Shown here one piece after another: positions 23,536 to 32,453 of a stretch of DNA of 64,000 nucleotides. The stretch comes from Spironucleus salmonicida. Lineage: Eukaryota > Fornicata > Diplomonadida > Hexamitidae. Every line of letters begins with the position of its first letter. Position 1 is the stretch's first letter. The stretch spans positions 860,001-924,000 of the forward strand of contig CM035319.1 in the NCBI GenBank assembly GCA_000497125.2. The letters run 5' to 3'. A program made the translations under genes and the position numbers. The notes below the pieces were generated by a model, which worked only from the letters and a program-made list of their open reading frames with translations, was not told the origin of the DNA and did not search any database.

Positions 23536-24158
23536 TTAATTATATATAAATATATTATACTATATAATGTATATCTTTGTATTCCACTAAATCAATTTAG
23601 GTCAGAAATATAAGCCAGAATGATTCCATCTTAGTAAGGGTAATATTGATAGGTTAATTATGCTATCCATAGCGGTTTACTTATGAGGGTTAAAAACAAT
23701 AATTACTAAAAAAGAAGTAAACCTCCTCTTAAAATAATTTAAGTAAAATTATAAATACTTTAATTGCAAAAACAAAATAATTTTCAACGACTCTATGTTA
23801 GTTTAAATTATATATGATATCATATACCTAATAAAGATAAATATTGAAGACCTTATACTTTGAAATTTATTAACCAGTGAACATTTACTTTTACTTATAT
23901 TTTGTGATTATGAAATTAATTACTATATAAATAATAGTATTATGTATATTTATTAGGAGGACACTAAGAAGTGAAAATCAGAAAACTCAAATCTCATGAT
24001 TATAAACTTTTTAATTAGTGTACACATTTTATTTTTATACAATTGTATACATTAATTTTATCCATTTTTTGTATAATAATTAATATTATGAAACATTATT
24101 TTTACAATTCTAGCTTTATTTCTAAGTTTAAGATATCCCCATTTTACCATTTCTTTAA
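23536..24158. other. AT-rich gap before CRMP
   Basis: No gene seen. An in-frame TGA for the following CRMP frame lies at 23997-23999, and there is no in-frame ATG between it and the first cysteines. Confidence 0.55.
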
Positions 24159-26162
24159 ATGTCTTGCCATATTCAAAATTGCGTAAGTACGATTCCTCCA
24201 TGCTCATGCACGCGGTGCCAGAATGGATTTACTCCTTCCAAAGATTAGGCTATCTGCCTCTAAAACACATTCTGCAAAACCTGCTTCAACGCCAGGCGCG
24301 TTTGCGACCCCAGTGGGGCCTTTAAGTGCAATGAGTGCTCCGGGCAGCCCTCCGAAGACGGGATGCAGTGCCTTGACAACACTGTATGCGCAAGCTGCAC
24401 GAGGCTGGAAAGATGCACCAGCATGAACGGAGAACTCTCGTGCACGCCTTGCAGCTCCGGCCAGATCTCCTCGTTCGACAAGCAGACATGCATATCGGCA
24501 AGCCAGTGCACCACATGTCCCCCGAATACGCACTGCGTGCAGGTGGTGAGCGAGAGCTCGTTTTCCGCGTCGACCACCTGCCGGTACTGCGCAGACAACA
24601 TGCCGAGCTCGGACGACCGGCTGTACTGCTTTAACAAGGCTGCCTGCGAAGTTTGCGCGGCAAGGGGCGAAGTATGCACCCCGGAGGGCGCCTGCTAGGC
24701 ATGCCCGAGCGGCACCGTTCGGAGCGACGACAGCACTGCATGTACCACTGCTCCCCCCTGCGATACGATTTTCGGCTGCCAGCGCTGCGAAAATAACGTC
24801 TGCGCTGCCTGCGCGCCGGGGATGGCCGTCGTCAGCGGCGGATGCGGGCCAGCGACCAGCTGCTCGCACGTCTAGAACTGCCTGATTTGCGACGGGTCCA
24901 GATGCAAGGTGTGCCAGAAGGGCTTCAAAAGCGAGTATGGACGCTGCTACGAGGCCCTCTGCAGCTCCAGCGAGGAGTGCCCCGACATCGTCGTGAACAG
25001 CATATCGTGCAGCCTCCAGGATGGCAAATTCCAGTGCGTGTGCAAGTACGGCGAGCAGCTTTCTGACGACAAGAAGATTTGCCTGAATAGTGACGCATGC
25101 TACGACTGTATCAAAAACAAACAGATCTGTACGATGAATGCAGGCGGGACCGCGTTTGAGTGCCAGGACTGCCCCGAGGGCACGATCTTCCAGACCGATA
25201 GGTGCCTGACGAGCTGTGCTGGATGTGCCGAAGACGAGTTTTGCGGGTATTCCTACTCCGCCAAAAAGTTCGAGTGCCAAAAATGCCCAGACGGGCAGCG
25301 CATAAACCCCTCTAAGACCGGCTGCGCGCAGAGCTCCTGCGTGGAAGACTGCGCAGCTGTACACCCTGACTTCGCGTGCGTGTTCGATGGGAAGTCTTTT
25401 CAGTGCACCTGCCCAGACGGGGGGAAGCTAGACAAGGGGAGTGGAAAATGCGTTGCCGATGGATGCAGAAACTGCAATTAGTTCCAGGACGTGTGCATCC
25501 TGGGCGCGGACGGGTTTTCCTGCTATTGCAGCAATGAGAACTACCGCTATGATGCCCAACAGGGCTGCGTGCCGGACTGCGCGGGCGACTCGGCGAAGTT
25601 CTGCAGCTTTAGGGGCAAATGCAACGACAGAAGCGAGTGCGTCTGCACGGGCCACTTCGCCGGCAAGAACTGCGAGGGCTGCGCAGCAGGGTACGAGCTG
25701 CACACCGGCGTCTGCATGGCGAGCACGTGCTTGGGCGAGGCGCACTGCAACGGCAACGGCTACTGCCAGCTGGGGCTCTGCAACTGCTTGCCGGGCCACG
25801 GGGGCACCAACTGCGAGGTATGCCCCACCGGCGCCCGCTTCGACGGCGCGAGGTGCGTCAGCAACAGCTGCGGGCTGGGCAGGCAGTGCGACGGGCACGG
25901 GCGGTGCCAGGACGACATCTGCCAGTGCGACGCCCTGTACGAGGGCTGGAACTGCGGGAAGTGCCAGGACGGCGTCCTGCGGAACTTCGCGGGCGAGTGC
26001 CTGCCGGACGGGGCCGGCGCCGGCGCGGTGGTGAAGTCTGGCGCGGGGATGGAGATCGCGGGGATCGCGCTGGCGGTGCTCTGCGGGGCCCTGCTGGTGG
26101 TCGTCGTGGTCGTCGCGGTGAAGTGCAGCGCGAGGAAGCGCCAGAGCGGGCCGTGGAAGTGA
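24159..26162 (+). CDS. Cysteine-rich membrane protein (CRMP), start unresolved
   Basis: About 668 codons of cysteine-rich ectodomain with many CxxC pairs, then EGF-like repeats near the end (CNGNGYCQLGLCNC type). One membrane helix follows (about 26046-26127, GIALAVLCGALLVVVV) with a short basic tail KCSARKRQSGPWK. These are variable surface or secreted antigens in hexamitids. TAG codes Gln at three or more places, one of them CAG in the copy at 40.9-42.7 kb. The frame is open back to TGA 23997 but lacks an ATG and any signal peptide, so the 5' end is missing, spliced or decayed. The start given is the first cysteine in frame. The stop is 89 bp before gene Z. Confidence 0.82.
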
Positions 26163-26251
26163 TGGTAATTTGTGCTGAGGGAGGGGTTTCTTTCTGGGGT
26201 AGTGGAATATAATACGATTGCGAACAACGCTACTAATTGGCGTTTCCAAAA

Positions 26252-27073
26252 ATGGCATTCGTCTCGCTGCTCGACAGCTCGGACTCCGAGGTGTACATCC
26301 AGGAGCTGTCGCGCAACGTGTCCTACCTCGAAGAGCAGGACTGCATCCGGCGCATGCGGCGGCTGCGCCAGCTCGAGGCGCTCCTCCAGCAGGTCGACGC
26401 CGAGCTAGCGGTTTACCTCCCAAGGTTCGAGGAGGACTGGGAGACGTGCTCGATTGTCTTCAACGACATGGTGTCCGACGCCGCCATCCAGTCAGAGACC
26501 GAGAGGCGCGTCCGGGACTGCGAGGAGATCCTCGCGATCCAGCAGATGATCAACGTGCAGCCGGCCTCGCGCGGCAAACCCGTCACCTTCCAGCTAGAGC
26601 GCTCCGTGCAGATTCCGAAGCAGAAGCCCCAGAGCGTGCTCTTCAGCGGCTTCAAGATCAGCCTGCAGGAGGTGGGGCTCGCGCATTCTACCGCGAAAAC
26701 GCAGTCCGCGCGAAGGCAGCAGCAGCTCACCGACAGACTGTACCCGGCCCACACGGAGCGCACGCAGCCCGTCGCCAGGCAGGTCCCGACGCCGCCGCCT
26801 GTTCTCCGGCCACGCGCCCCCGCGGGTATCCTGAGCAACCCGCCGTCCCCGTACAAGGACCTGAAGGCGATCATGGACGCGGGCCCGGTGTCCCCGGGGC
26901 GGCACGCGCAGACGCTGCAGGACATCCGAGTGTAGGCCCACCGCGCTGGGGGCCGGCGGCAGAGCGTCCTGCGGTACCAGGCCCAGCTCGCCCAGACGGT
27001 CGGCGGCGCTGCCCCGAGCCACCCTCCGGCAGAGGCGAGCCCGTACAGCAAGCGGCTCGAGGGGCGGGAGTGA
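26252..27073 (+). CDS. Protein Z (copy 1), 273 aa, function unknown
   Basis: Starts MAFVSLLDSSDSEVYIQE. An N-terminal helical, coiled-coil-like part (about 15-100) is rich in Arg, Glu, Leu and Gln. A Pro/Arg/Gln-rich, probably disordered part follows (about 150-230), then a basic tail ending SKRLEGRE. A TAG (Gln) at about codon 229 would wrongly end it under the standard code; the true TGA is at 27071. No membrane segment or known domain. It sits 89 bp after CRMP on the same strand and converges on Myb Y with 75 bp between stops. Possibly a cytoskeletal or scaffold protein. Confidence 0.78.
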
Positions 27074-27148
27074 GCCAGGTTCGCCGCCACTGTGCCCTGG
27101 GCCTCCCGGAGAGGCTAAAGATTGGCACCAGCCGAATTGCAAAACCGC

Positions 27149-27730
27149 TCACTCGGGCAGGCACTCGCGCCCGATCAGCCGCTGGCGCACCAGCCCCTCG
27201 CCGATGGCCTGCAGGCGGTACCGCACCTGGATGTCCGTGCGGCCCTGCACCTTGTCCGCGATCAGCCGCCACCTGCGCGGCGGGGACCCGGCGACCGCCG
27301 CCACGAGCTGGGCGTCCTCCGCGGGGCTCCACTTGCCCTTGCGGATCGCGGGGTTCGCCACGCGGGCCCAGCGCTGGTTGCACTGCGCGGGGGACCGCAC
27401 CGGCGCGCCCGGGACCTGCCGGTGGATCGCCCGCGCGATGTGCGGCCAGGTGCCGCGCTCCGGGCACGCCGCGAGCCGCCGCAGCAGGCTGTCCTCCTCG
27501 GGCGCCCACTCGCTCTGCGCGCGGCGGGTGCGGCGGGGGCTGTCGGACGCCTCGGAGGCCGCGAAGCTGGAGGACACGTCCGCGCGGGCCGAGGGCGTGG
27601 CGCTCAGCGTGCCGGTCTCGAAGTCTGCGGGCGTGAACAGCAGGGGCGCCGAGTACTCCTGGCCGAGGTCGAGGTCGAGGCCGAAGGAGAGGTCCGCGAA
27701 GGAGACCTTGGAGGGATAGTCGAAGTTCAT
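27149..27730 (-). CDS. R2R3 Myb transcription factor Y (copy 1)
   Basis: 193 aa. The acidic N-terminus (MNFDYPSKVSFADLSFGLD) is followed by two Myb repeats: R2 at about 73-125 (SEWAPEEDSLLRRL ... TWPHIARAI ... QCNQRWARV) and R3 at about 130-175 (GKWSPAEDAQLVAAV ... RRWRLIADKV ... VRYRLQ), with the usual Trp spacing. A sequence-specific DNA-binding regulator; in Giardia, Myb proteins drive encystation genes. The frame stays open upstream to an ATG at 27991, but that extension is AT-rich and hydrophobic and absent from the 48.6-kb copy, so the start at 27730 is preferred. Five copies lie in the window. GC-rich. Confidence 0.92.
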   Translation of the reverse strand: MNFDYPSKVSFADLSFGLDLDLGQEYSAPLLFTPADFETGTLSATPSARADVSSSFAASEASDSPRRTRRAQSEWAPEEDSLLRRLAACPERGTWPHIARAIHRQVPGAPVRSPAQCNQRWARVANPAIRKGKWSPAEDAQLVAAVAGSPPRRWRLIADKVQGRTDIQVRYRLQAIGEGLVRQRLIGRECLPE

Positions 27731-27787
27731 TGCGGAGTGGGGCGGGCGAAATATCGCTGCGGGCGGCCCGAGTGCGGTTTCTGCTTA

Positions 27788-27821
27788 CCGCTCCCCGTTT
27801 TTTCTGCGGCCCGAGTAGAGC
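27788..27821. repeat. 34-bp repeat next to Myb Y start
   Basis: Begins CCGCTCCCCGTTTTTT and ends CCCGAGTAGAGC. Same element and absolute orientation at 28554-28587. Other copies at 38424-38457, 39243-39276 (one base changed), 44395-44428, 45214-45247, 48487-48520 and 52926-52959. Confidence 0.9.
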
Positions 27822-28553
27822 GGTGAGTAGAGGGGAGCGTATAGAATAAGGAGTGGACAAGCAGTTGATATCATAGTAACACTGCTAAAAATAGAAATGC
27901 GGATATTCATAGATGCATGCAGGAATGTATTATTACTAAATATAATATTTAATGCAACGTTAAAAATATCGTAGCATATTACTAGTTGCATTTTCTAATA
28001 AATACCAAGCACCAATATATTTATAACAGAATATAGTCAACATTGCGTATTCCTCAGTTAACTGAACGAACCTAGCGTATATGGTTGGCATGTATCTATT
28101 GGCTGTGCGACTCTGCAAACCAACTAAAGATTGCCAGCTATTTGGTAGGATTCTATCTAGCAGCTATGGATTTTGACGGAAAGCCTGAGCCAGCACCCTC
28201 GCTGGCATGACTCCTCACCCAACTCCCGGCTGCCAGCTCCATAACAGCACGAGCGCTTTGCGGGACCGGGCATACGAACAGGGTGTAACCGGGTGCCAGC
28301 ATAGCAAGCAGCCGCATACTCCGAAGCCACCCAGCGCAATCCCCTAGCCTGGCCAAAGCACGGAAGCACGTAACTATGGGGCCAGCTGCACACCAGCATG
28401 GGCAAATAGAGTTGCCGTTGGTGGAATTTTGCTACCTCCGGCGCGGCCAGAGAAGGTAATTCTTCCCTCCGACTCGCATGCCGGCCAAAGGCACCGCGGC
28501 GGGACCCTCGGCTTGGCGCAGCGGCAAGGGCACTTTGCATGCGGGTCTGCCCA

Positions 28554-28587
28554 CCGCTCCCCGTTTTTTCTGCGGCCCGAGTAGAGC
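28554..28587. repeat. 34-bp repeat next to gene T start
   Basis: Second copy of the 34-bp element, ending 24 bp before the ATG of T. It is missing in front of the sulfatase gene at 53.8 kb, where the shared upstream DNA stops just short of it. Confidence 0.9.
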
Positions 28588-28610
28588 CCGGTCTACGCGG
28601 CCCGCTCCTC

Positions 28611-29489
28611 ATGTTACGGGTTCTCGCGCACACCGTGTTCGCCGCCGCCGCCCTGCCCTCCGAGGCCCTGCTGCTGCTCGCCGCGCCGGACGACCCGATG
28701 CTGGAGCTGCTGGACGGCGTCTGCGCGCAGGTGGACGTGCCCTGCGGCGCGGTGGACTGCGGTCTGGAGGCGGCCTTCTGCGGGGGCATCCCCGGTGCCG
28801 GTGCGTCCCAGTACGTGATTCTGCAGAGCGGCCACTTCCAGCCCGTCCCCCGCGAGAAGGCGGCCGCGAAGTACGCCGCGATGTGGTTCCAGGACATGTT
28901 CTGCACGGACCTCTGCCACGAGCTCCGCGCGCAGCTGCGCCTCCACACGGTCTTCTCGGTCCGCGGCCCCGCCTCGGTGCGCGCCGACTTCCAGGCCCAG
29001 CTCAACCGCTTCAAGCTCGCCGCCGTGTTCGTCTTCGCCGAGGACGCCGCCTTCGCGCTCTCCGCCAACCTGGACGGCCGGGACTTCGCCTACGAGGGGC
29101 CCTGCGACATGGGCCACGTCGCGCGCTTCCTGGCCTCCCGGACCAACTCGGCCCTGCCCCGCGCCGACGGGAGGGGGCTCTCCGCGCTGCTGGCCGGGGG
29201 CGAGGCCACCGTGCTGCTGCTGCCCGACTTCGGTGCGCACGCCGCCGCGCTGGACGCCGTGTACGCCCGGGGATACGAGCGGGTGCTCTACGCGGACTGC
29301 TCGCGCGTGCCCGACTACTGCAACCGCTTCAACGCGCTCCAGGGCGGGGCGGCGGTGCTCATCCGCGGCGCGGCCCAGCAGTACGCGGTGCTGCGCGGCG
29401 AGGTGGGGGCCGTGCTCGCGCAGCTGGCCTCCGGGGAGTTCGCCATGCTGAGCGAGGCGGAGCTGGTGCAGCAGCTGTCCAGCGAGTGA
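28611..29489 (+). CDS. Protein T (copy 1), thioredoxin-fold-like, 292 aa
   Basis: Starts MLRVLAHTVFAAAALPSEAL, a possible signal peptide or first strand. The middle alternates strand-like and helix-like segments. One piece (GRDFAYEGPCDMGHVARFLA) resembles the end of PDI-type thioredoxin domains, but no CxxC active site is present, so any redox role is doubtful. Cysteines are scattered, suggesting disulfides in the secretory pathway. An in-frame ATG at 28539 would add 24 residues that read through the 34-bp repeat; the nearer ATG is preferred. It converges on gene N with 10 bp between stop codons. Family placement is tentative. Confidence 0.75.
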   Translation: MLRVLAHTVFAAAALPSEALLLLAAPDDPMLELLDGVCAQVDVPCGAVDCGLEAAFCGGIPGAGASQYVILQSGHFQPVPREKAAAKYAAMWFQDMFCTDLCHELRAQLRLHTVFSVRGPASVRADFQAQLNRFKLAAVFVFAEDAAFALSANLDGRDFAYEGPCDMGHVARFLASRTNSALPRADGRGLSALLAGGEATVLLLPDFGAHAAALDAVYARGYERVLYADCSRVPDYCNRFNALQGGAAVLIRGAAQQYAVLRGEVGAVLAQLASGEFAMLSEAELVQQLSSE

Positions 29490-29499
29490 GCCGCCTTCC

Positions 29500-30240
29500 T
29501 CACGCCCCGCGGTCCCAGGCCTGCAGCCGCGCGAGCTCGAGCCCCAGGTCCGCCTCCCCGAGCGTGCTCGTCACCCCCAGCGCGGGCAGCGGCCAGGCGC
29601 CCAGCACCTCCGCCAGCGCCCACACGGAGCGCGCGCCAAGGAGTGCCCGGGGGCGGCGGCCCTTGAACTCGGCCGTGTCCAGGTCGTCCGTCAGCGCGCC
29701 GGGGCAGCCGCAGAGGGTGGCGAGTCGGTCCGCGGCGCACTGGAGGAGGCTGCAGTCGAAGAAGCAGCGCTCCGGGTACTCGCCGTCCTCGCTCGCGCGG
29801 CCCCGCACCAGCAGGTCGAAGTCGGCAGGCCCCAGCGCGGCGGTGGCGACGCGGAGAGCGGCGAACTGGGCGTGCAGGAGGGGCAGCAGCGCCAGGAACT
29901 CGTCGCGCGCGTACGCCTGGAACGCCCGCCGGAGGGGCGCTGGGGCGCGGACGGCAGGCGGGGAGCGCGCGAGCAGCACGGGCGTGGCCATGCAGGCGAG
30001 TGCAGCCGCGGCATGGGCCCGGTACGCCCTGCGGATGCCGGGCAGGTCCACGTGGCGCGGAGGGTGGGGCAGCAGGCAGGCCAGGTAGAGCACCGCGGGG
30101 GCGCTCGCGTGCCCCAGGAGCCCGAACAGCCCGAACAGCGTGGCCGGGTCCTCGACGTCCTGGGACTCCAGCCGGGCGAGGACGCGGCGGGACCGGCTGC
30201 CGCTGACGAAGGGCCGCAGGAAGGCCAGAGCGCTTCGCAT
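29500..30240 (-). CDS. Protein N (copy 1), 246 aa, function unknown
   Basis: Starts MRSALAFLRPFVSGSRSRRV; Ala/Leu/Arg-rich and largely helical. A hydrophobic stretch at about 42-58 (LFGLLGHASAPAVLYLA) could be membrane-associated but is not a clear helix anchor. A cysteine cluster (CFFDCSLLQC ... CGCPG) lies at about 170-192. No family recognised. Upstream gene M' ends 13 bp away on the same strand side and T converges from the other side, so spacing is very tight. An almost identical copy is at 36771-37511. Confidence 0.75.
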   Translation of the reverse strand: MRSALAFLRPFVSGSRSRRVLARLESQDVEDPATLFGLFGLLGHASAPAVLYLACLLPHPPRHVDLPGIRRAYRAHAAAALACMATPVLLARSPPAVRAPAPLRRAFQAYARDEFLALLPLLHAQFAALRVATAALGPADFDLLVRGRASEDGEYPERCFFDCSLLQCAADRLATLCGCPGALTDDLDTAEFKGRRPRALLGARSVWALAEVLGAWPLPALGVTSTLGEADLGLELARLQAWDRGA

Positions 30241-30253
30241 TTTGGAAGGGGCC

Positions 30254-30637
30254 TCAGACGCCGACCACGCGCAGGTTCACGACCCCCAGTGCGCAGGCGA
30301 CCGCGTTGAGGGCGTTCCCGGCGAGGGAAGCAGCCGCCAGCGTGCTGAAGTCGAAGCCGTGCACCTGGGCCGCAAGGACGAGGAACACGTTGGCGGCGAG
30401 GCGCGAGAGTAGCATCTTGCAGTGGGCGAAGAGCAGCTGCTGCACCGCGCCGAGCCTGCACAGCCCGAGGAGGAAGGCCGCCCCGGCAGCACCCAGGAAC
30501 ACCGCCCGGATCGTGGCCGTGGGGCCTGCTGGCAGCGTCAGGACCGCGAGCTGGGCGGCGATGGCAAAGAGCAGCGCCGCGATGGTCGCCACCAGCACGT
30601 ACACCTGGGCGCCCTGGGAGCGCATCATCAGGTTGCT
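30254..30637 (-). pseudogene. Truncated gene M (M')
   Basis: Matches M from about residue 84 to the end. The N-terminal soluble part is gone; homology stops at the codons for NL just before RSQGAQ. A 36-bp deletion between two ACCTG copies removes most of the last membrane helix. The remaining frame is open from ATG-ATG to TGA (124 aa) but is unlikely to make a working protein. Confidence 0.85.
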
Positions 30638-30853
30638 TATATCACCAATTCCTTCATTTATTAACCCTTTCTACCCTTGAATTTTTAATTCCCAGCTCAC
30701 ACTCGCCGCTCTACGTTTTCGACACAAATTTTTAAACTTAATATAATTATATAATAATCAATATATCAAATTTTTTAAAATCCCCTTCCTTTTATCCCAC
30801 ATATTTCTTATTATTATACATAATTACCCAAAATATTTTCCCCTCCCACAAAA

Positions 30854-31552
30854 ATGGCGGAATCGAATTTCAACCTGCTGGAAATCGTGCACAAGTTCAA
30901 AACCTACGAGGAGTACCTCGACTCGCACATCAAGCCCGAGGACCTGTTCTTCCTGAATTCGCTCGAAACGGCGCGCAGGATCGTGGAAACTTCGTCGCTG
31001 AAATCCGAAATTCTGAAGAGGGACGAGTTCGAGTCCGCAAAACGTGAAATTAACTCACAGAAACAGCGCGGGCAGTCGTACCAGACCACGAACTTCGCGT
31101 CTGACGGGGCGAACGTGGACGAATTTCCGTTCCTTTTTGCGCTCAAACAGCGCGAGCAGCTCGTAAAGGAAGGGAAACTGGCGGTCATCGTGTTCTTACG
31201 CGACAAGAACCACAGCGGGCAGGAGATTTCGGGCTACATCGACTACGGCCAGAGGCTGAAAAACGAAGATTGCAGAGGATATTTTTTGCGGCAGAAAAAA
31301 CTGCTCCCCAAGAGCACCGATTTGAGCTTTTACAACTGGGACACGCAGTTCGTTAGCAGCATGGCGAGCGAGAATTTCGAGCTAATGGCTGATAATGAGG
31401 CCGGATTTCTGTTCAAATGCAGGCGCGACAGAAAGGTCATAAACGTTAATCCGGGGGCTGTGCTGGACGAGAAGAGCGTTAGGCACGTGATTGACACGCA
31501 CGAGTACGTGCATTGCGTTATTTACGACCACGTGCTGAGAAGAAAAATGTGA
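30854..31552 (+). CDS. CFAP299 (cilia- and flagella-associated protein)
   Basis: 232 aa, the usual family length. The diagnostic N-terminal motif is present (FKTYEEYLDSHI at about 15-26, then DLFFLNSLETARRIVE). The central GYIDYGQRL and the C-terminal HVIDTHEYVHCVIYDH follow the family order. CFAP299 (the C4orf22/DUF4464 family) is conserved in flagellated eukaryotes and linked to axoneme assembly. ATG at 30854 in the context AAAAATGG. Single copy in the IR1 spacer and followed 64 bp later by the 142-aa gene. GC-balanced coding in contrast to flanking AT-rich DNA. Confidence 0.92.
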   Translation: MAESNFNLLEIVHKFKTYEEYLDSHIKPEDLFFLNSLETARRIVETSSLKSEILKRDEFESAKREINSQKQRGQSYQTTNFASDGANVDEFPFLFALKQREQLVKEGKLAVIVFLRDKNHSGQEISGYIDYGQRLKNEDCRGYFLRQKKLLPKSTDLSFYNWDTQFVSSMASENFELMADNEAGFLFKCRRDRKVINVNPGAVLDEKSVRHVIDTHEYVHCVIYDHVLRRKM

Positions 31553-31616
31553 GCATTTTATTTATATATGATTATTATATATTATATATTAATAATAATG
31601 TTTTGCATAAATTAAA

Positions 31617-32045
31617 ATGCTGACTTTCTACTAACTCGACTAAATTCAAGAAACCGCTGCCGCCGGCGACGACACGATAGCTGCGTTAATCAAAACACAC
31701 AAATTCACTATTTCGCAGCTTCCAATTACCGCTGCAAATCCCTTATAGCTTGCTCCTCTAACATTCGAATTTGAGAACCTTTTTGCTTAGCTGGAGGAGT
31801 GCAAAAAAATTGCTCAAAACTAACAGATCGCTGGGTTCATGTCCCGCTGCGCTGCTTTTTTGCCGCAGTCGAACTTCGCAGATTTCGACGATTCGAGCGA
31901 CGGCGGCGTAGAGGTCCAGGAGCTCGCAGAGGCCCCGGGTTCTTGCCGGCACGCGCCGATTTCGCTACCTGAATTTCGGAGCGGAGGCGCAATTCTGCGC
32001 GGCTGTGGCGCGTGCGGGGCGCGCTATTTCTGCGCCGTCCAGTGA
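31617..32045 (+). CDS. Hypothetical protein with C-terminal Cys motif, 142 aa
   Basis: ATG at 31617 (MLTFYQLDQIQETAAAGDD) to TGA at 32043, continuous only with TAA/TAG as Gln (five positions). The N-terminal half is helical (about 45-75, FENLFAQLEECKKIAQNQQ). The middle is acidic (DFDDSSDGG). The end has CGACGARYFC, possibly half of a zinc site. No family recognised. It converges on the membrane protein gene with a 12-bp gap. Composition and fit between start and stop support a real gene. Confidence 0.6.
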
Positions 32046-32057
32046 GCCGTCGAAGCG

Positions 32058-32453
32058 TCACTTTACTGCGATGACATGAGTGAACGAAATCAACCGCCTG
32101 CTGGCGCTGCTGCAAAGGAGGAGAGACAGCGCTATCTGGAGCCCCACGGCGCCCAGCGCCACGCGATTCAGCCCAAATTTGCCCGCGAAAAGTCCGGCGA
32201 AAAATAGCGAAAAGTTGAATTTAAATACGAATTGAGAGGCTTTGGAATGGATTCTGAGCGAAATGCAGCGGGCGTTGAACGTGAGGACGCCGGAGAAGAG
32301 CATGAGAGCTGGAAGCGACGATATGGTGCAGTTTGGGGAAGATGATAAATAGCGAAAATCTGCGTAATACGTGTCATAGTAGACTACTGAGGAGATTAAA
32401 ACGATTAGTAGGGGCCCTACGCCTAGATTTTTGTATGGGATGAGAACGTTCAT
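32058..32453 (-). CDS. Small multi-helix membrane protein, 131 aa
   Basis: Starts MNVLIPYKNLGVGPLLIVL. Four hydrophobic segments lie at about 10-28, 45-62, 77-97 and 99-115, separated by short polar loops, with a cysteine-containing loop near 40. No catalytic motif. The size and four helices are like several ciliary transition-zone or ER membrane proteins, but no family signature is visible. Neighbouring CFAP299 makes a flagellar link conceivable only. Confidence 0.6.
   Translation of the reverse strand: MNVLIPYKNLGVGPLLIVLISSVVYYDTYYADFRYLSSSPNCTISSLPALMLFSGVLTFNARCISLRIHSKASQFVFKFNFSLFFAGLFAGKFGLNRVALGAVGLQIALSLLLCSSASRRLISFTHVIAVK

Larger units (their letters stand above)
27731..28610. 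promoter_or_regulatory. Divergent Y-T intergenic region (copy 1)
   Basis: About 880 bp between the starts of Y (minus) and T (plus), repeated at 38401-39333, 44338-45270 and 52869-53812. It is AT-rich next to Y and GC-rich next to T. A 34-bp direct repeat lies at 27788-27821 and again at 28554-28587, each 50-60 bp from a start codon. Compared with the other copies, about 53 bp near 28525 are missing. Probably holds both promoters. Confidence 0.6.
24350..30637. repeat. IR1 left arm (about 6.3 kb), inverted partner at 36338-42717
   Basis: Carries CRMP, Z, Y, the Y-T intergenic region, T, N and part of M in the order and spacing found reversed at 36338-42717. Mirror coordinates add to 67064 for CRMP end, Z and Y, and to 67011 for T and N. 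The difference is a roughly 53-bp deletion in this arm near 28525. The arm ends inside CRMP on the outside and inside M on the inside. Confidence 0.95.

Noticed and set aside
27731-27991. N-terminal extension of Myb Y to ATG 27991 (also at the other copies)
   Set aside because: In frame with TAA as Gln, but hydrophobic and AT-rich, unlike a Myb N-terminus, and absent upstream of copy 4. More likely promoter or 5' leader.
28478-30088. 536-aa plus-strand ORF across T and N
   Set aside because: Shadow in another frame of T and antisense of N; Arg/Ala/Pro-rich, with no ordinary protein features.
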